The position numbers and the translations under genes are program-made. A stretch of DNA of 63,142 nucleotides. Origin: a virus. Positions 61,386 to 63,142 of the stretch are shown here, one piece after another; position 1 is the stretch's first letter, and every line of letters starts with the position of its first letter. Below the pieces are notes generated by a model that was given only the letters and a program-made list of their open reading frames with translations, ran no database searches and was not told the origin of the DNA. The stretch covers positions 1 through 63,142 of IMG/VR virus record IMGVR_UViG_3300021085_000001. One strand, given 5' to 3'.

Positions 61386-61422
61386 TTATATTATCACCTG
61401 TTTATTTAGTTTGTAACGTATT
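61386..61422 (-). promoter_or_regulatory. P1 promoter, copy 4
   Basis: Minus strand AATACGTTACAA (61422-61411) and GTGATAATATAA (61397-61386), 17-bp core spacer. Its upstream box lies inside the end of the 61402 gene, encoding NTLQ. It serves the gene at 61364 and the tRNA-like element beyond. Confidence 0.85.
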
Positions 61423-61542
61423 ATATAGTTTTAATAGTTCATTTCTTTTATTTGGGCTTAAATTTGTTTTAAGTTGGCCTAGTATTAAAGTCTTAGTAAG
61501 CTTCTTGTTGCCATTGCGGTATGCCTGAATTATATCTTTCAT
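61402..61542 (-). CDS. Small basic early protein
   Basis: A 46-residue protein, MKDIIQAYRNGNKKLTKTLI then LGQLKTNLSPNKRNELLKLY, ending NTLQTK. Its last codons contain a P1 box. It overlaps the end of the previous small gene by 50 bases in another frame. Unknown function. Confidence 0.5.
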   Translation of the reverse strand: MKDIIQAYRNGNKKLTKTLILGQLKTNLSPNKRNELLKLYNTLQTK

Positions 61543-61630
61543 AGTATTCTTGTTCAATTATTTGTATTCTTTCTTTAGTTAACTTTGCTATAGTTACTCT
61601 ATTTGTTTTCTTTTTCTTTATATTCCCCAT
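61493..61630 (-). CDS. Small basic early protein
   Basis: A 45-residue protein, MGNIKKKKTNRVTIAKLTKE then RIQIIEQEYYERYNSGIPQW. It overlaps the 61618 gene by 13 bases and the 61402 gene by 50. Natural-looking helix, unknown function. Confidence 0.55.
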   Translation of the reverse strand: MGNIKKKKTNRVTIAKLTKERIQIIEQEYYERYNSGIPQWQQEAY

Positions 61631-61914
61631 CTTCCTTCGTCGCTTGTTAAGTATTCGCTAACTCTTCTTCTGTCTTCTTGTATTTTTTTGTAGTTAGCTA
61701 CGTTGTTTTTGCAAGTTTCTAACGCTTCGTCATAATTTTGAAGGTGTACCCAGGTTTTACCCATGTTGTTACTTAAGATAACAGTATAGCCAACAAAACC
61801 TCTTTCGGTTTCAGAATACATACTTTTGCGTCCGTTTATTAGTTCGGTAAAGACCGCACCATTTATTAGCCATTGTATATCTCCGTGTTTGTTTTGTTGT
61901 ACTATTTTACTCAT
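61618..61914 (-). CDS. Early protein, unknown
   Basis: A 98-residue protein, MSKIVQQNKHGDIQWLINGA ... VGYTVILSNNMGKTWVHLQN. A beta-strand half with conserved-looking Trp is followed by a helix. It starts about 16 bases after the expected start site of P1 copy 3. Unknown function. Confidence 0.65.
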   Translation of the reverse strand: MSKIVQQNKHGDIQWLINGAVFTELINGRKSMYSETERGFVGYTVILSNNMGKTWVHLQNYDEALETCKNNVANYKKIQEDRRRVSEYLTSDEGRWGI

Positions 61915-61934
61915 ATCTTTTATTTTTTATTCAT

Positions 61935-61971
61935 TTATATTATCACTTGTTGATTTGTTTTGCAACGTATT
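61935..61971 (-). promoter_or_regulatory. P1 promoter, copy 3
   Basis: Minus strand AATACGTTGCAA (61971-61960; one substitution from the others) and GTGATAATATAA (61946-61935), 17-bp core spacer. It serves the 61914 gene. Confidence 0.85.
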
Positions 61972-61981
61972 TGTATAGCAT

Positions 61982-62209
61982 TTACAAAATATCTTGTTTG
62001 ATTCGAGGTAAATTATTATGGTTCCATAAATTGCCTTTAGAGTGACTTCTTCTTGTCGTTGAGGTCTTACGCTTAATTTGTTTCATAGACTCATTAAACT
62101 CGCCCTGTGTGAATCCTTGGATAGTATCGAAGCCATCTTCTTTCATCCACTTTGTCGCTTTTTCTTTTTTCATTCTTGCGTTGTATGCTAATAAGTCTTT
62201 CATGTTCAT
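61982..62209 (-). CDS. Early protein, unknown
   Basis: A 75-residue protein from ATG 62209 (MNMKDLLAYNARMKKEKATK), chosen for the AT-rich leader before it; an ATG nine codons upstream at 62236 also lies downstream of P1-2. The C-terminal part is basic (MKQIKRKTSTTRRSHSKGN). Unknown function. Confidence 0.55.
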   Translation of the reverse strand: MNMKDLLAYNARMKKEKATKWMKEDGFDTIQGFTQGEFNESMKQIKRKTSTTRRSHSKGNLWNHNNLPRIKQDIL

Positions 62210-62284
62210 AATATATAATTTTAAGTTGTGCTTCATTAGTTAATATTGTTTTAAGAGAGGCAACCAATTTTATAAAACTCTCAT

Positions 62285-62321
62285 TTATATTATCACTTTT
62301 GTTTTAATCTTGTAACGTATT
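62285..62321 (-). promoter_or_regulatory. P1 promoter, copy 2
   Basis: Minus strand AATACGTTACAA (62321-62310) and GTGATAATATAA (62296-62285), 17-bp core spacer. Its upstream box is the coding sequence for NTLQ at the end of the 62304 gene. It serves the 62209 gene. Confidence 0.85.
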
Positions 62322-62525
62322 ATATTTGTTTATCATTTCTTTTAGCATGTTAATATCTCGGTGTATTTCCATTGATTGAACAAGTCTATCGTTGTCGAAG
62401 CATAGTTCATATTCTTTATACAGGTGGTTTAACACATCTTGAAAACTTTTTTTAAGATTTCCATCATTCATTAACACTCTTTCTTGTACTTCTTTTTGAA
62501 GTCTTTTCATTCTTAATTCTTTCAT
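62304..62525 (-). CDS. Coiled-coil early protein
   Basis: A 73-residue helical protein, MKELRMKRLQKEVQERVLMN ... LYKEYELCFDNDRLVQSMEI, ending NTLQD. Adjacent to the first minus-arm gene after one base (TAATATG). Unknown function. Confidence 0.6.
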   Translation of the reverse strand: MKELRMKRLQKEVQERVLMNDGNLKKSFQDVLNHLYKEYELCFDNDRLVQSMEIHRDINMLKEMINKYNTLQD

Positions 62526-62526
62526 A

Positions 62527-62703
62527 TTATTTATTTAAGTTTAATAATTCTTTTTCACAAATCTTTATCTCTTCATTTATTTTATTAGATAACTCTTCTT
62601 TACTTTCATTCATAGATTTTATAAATCTCTTTTCCATTTCTCTTTTTCTTTGTGTGTAAAAAGTTATTTTGTTTTCTTTAGTAAATGTTTGTGGAAATCT
62701 CAT
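62527..62703 (-). CDS. First minus-arm protein, charged helix
   Basis: A 58-residue helical protein, MRFPQTFTKENKITFYTQRK ... EEIKICEKELLNLNK. It lies about 19 bases after the expected start of P1 copy 1. Likely expressed first after infection by place. Unknown function. Confidence 0.6.
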   Translation of the reverse strand: MRFPQTFTKENKITFYTQRKREMEKRFIKSMNESKEELSNKINEEIKICEKELLNLNK

Positions 62704-62726
62704 ATTATATTATTTTTTAATTACAC

Positions 62727-62763
62727 TTATATTATCACATTGTATATAAGTTTGTAACGTATT
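62727..62763 (-). promoter_or_regulatory. P1 promoter, copy 1
   Basis: Minus strand AATACGTTACAA (62763-62752) and GTGATAATATAA (62738-62727), 17-bp core spacer. It is the leading promoter of the minus arm at the edge of the divergent region. Confidence 0.85.
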
Positions 62764-62785
62764 TTTATACAAATAAATTAAAAAG

Positions 62786-62822
62786 TATACCTTTTGCATT
62801 ATTTATGTAATATATACTATAT
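62786..62822 (+). promoter_or_regulatory. P2 promoter-like motif, copy B
   Basis: TATACCTTTTGC followed by ATTTATGTAATATATACTA on the plus strand. It would drive the plus arm through the 600-odd bases around the circle junction before the first gene at 405. It matches 27537 (plus) and 57206 (minus). Confidence 0.6.
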
Positions 62823-63015
62823 ACTAATAATAATTCAGTATAATGTATTAATGTTTATTAATGTGACAATAAGTTAGTAACATATGTAGCTCAATCATCA
62901 TATATGCAACAATACACAGAAATAAGCACATATAATTAAGCAATACATACAAAACACTGAATAATACTCATATAAATCATATATACATTGATAATAATGC
63001 AATATACACCCGCAT
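62823..63015. other. AT-rich non-coding divergent region, possible origin
   Basis: No gene seen. The sequence is very AT-rich with short recurrent words: TATATGCAACA occurs here and at about 46-56, and ACCCGCATAG occurs across the circle junction and at 165-174. Divergent transcription starts here, so a replication origin or packaging site is plausible. No iteron array or DnaA box set is clear. Confidence 0.4.
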
Positions 63016-63142
63016 AGGTTTGGTAATCAGACTTCTATAATACGTTGATAATCAGATAGTTATATGCAACACATTACTTCTATATATGACATATCATTTA
63101 ATTAGTTCGGTTGCATTATATTAGATGTTTATTGTGTTTAAC
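63016..63142. repeat. Right copy of 127-bp contig-end direct repeat
   Basis: Identical to bases 1-127. Shows that the contig is closed. See the left copy for interpretation. Confidence 0.95.

Noticed and set aside
62764-63015. Replication origin with iterons
   Set aside because: Only short words recur and no regular array was found, so origin remains a guess.
1-63142. Assignment as a true crAss-like phage
   Set aside because: Portal, terminase and BACON-type tail resemble that group, but the giant RNA polymerase and DNA polymerase expected there were not seen.
1-63142. Integrase, repressor, CRISPR array, insertion sequence
   Set aside because: None was found on either strand; no evidence for lysogeny or inserted mobile elements.

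Overview
This window is the complete genome of a virulent-looking tailed dsDNA bacteriophage. Bases 1-127 are repeated exactly at 63016-63142, so the contig closes into a circle of 63,015 bp. The host is most likely a Bacteroidota, probably a marine flavobacterium. The DNA is AT-rich, starts lack Shine-Dalgarno sequences, and many genes are joined by a stop-start string TAATATG. The glycine-rich, LamG-like and BACON/Fn3-like tail domains and the marine-phage type small proteins also fit. The virion looks podovirus-like: there is portal, scaffold, capsid and large internal virion proteins, but no sheath, tape measure or baseplate set. I saw no integrase, CI-like repressor or CRISPR array.

The genome has two convergent arms that leave a non-coding region (about 62764 round the circle to 404) and meet at a bidirectional terminator (about 46380-46420). 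The plus arm (405-46376) begins with a G+C-rich, foldable leader and small basic proteins mixed with tail-fibre adjuncts. It continues with groEL and a groES-like gene, a winged-helix protein, a 1549-residue tail fibre with LamG-like partners, a lysis cassette (3TM holin, small membrane protein, M15 endopeptidase), a double-GroES-like protein, terminases, portal, scaffold, major capsid protein, adaptors, a tail protein apparently divided over three ORFs and swollen by Fn3-like domains, a cupin, and three internal virion proteins (the last 2257 aa with a C-terminal HExxH).

The minus arm (62703 down to 46424) begins with short, mostly unknown, partly acidic proteins. These are arranged as cassettes, each served by a copy of the same 37-bp promoter (P1: AATACGTTACAA, then TGATAATAT with a 17-bp core spacer; six copies). 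Then come an ATP-dependent DNA ligase, a sigma-70-like factor, an ERF annealing protein with a RecE-like exonuclease, an SSB, a primase-helicase, a thymidylate-synthase homologue with the dCMP-type Asp substitution, a GIY-YIG/MazG fusion, a second MazG-like protein, an endonuclease I-like nuclease, and class I ribonucleotide reductase (nrdB, nrdA). A different motif (P2, TAYACYTTTTGC plus an AT-rich tail) occurs three times: just downstream of the sigma gene, before the tail genes, and in the divergent region.

Inferred programme: P1 promoters fire early takeover cassettes plus ligase and sigma genes. The sigma factor may then redirect transcription, perhaps to P2. DNA is replicated with phage helicase-primase, SSB, ligase and recombinases, but with a DNA polymerase borrowed from the host, since none is encoded. 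Nucleotides come from RNR and the ThyA homologue, perhaps with a modified cytosine. Phage chaperonin components assist capsid or fibre folding.
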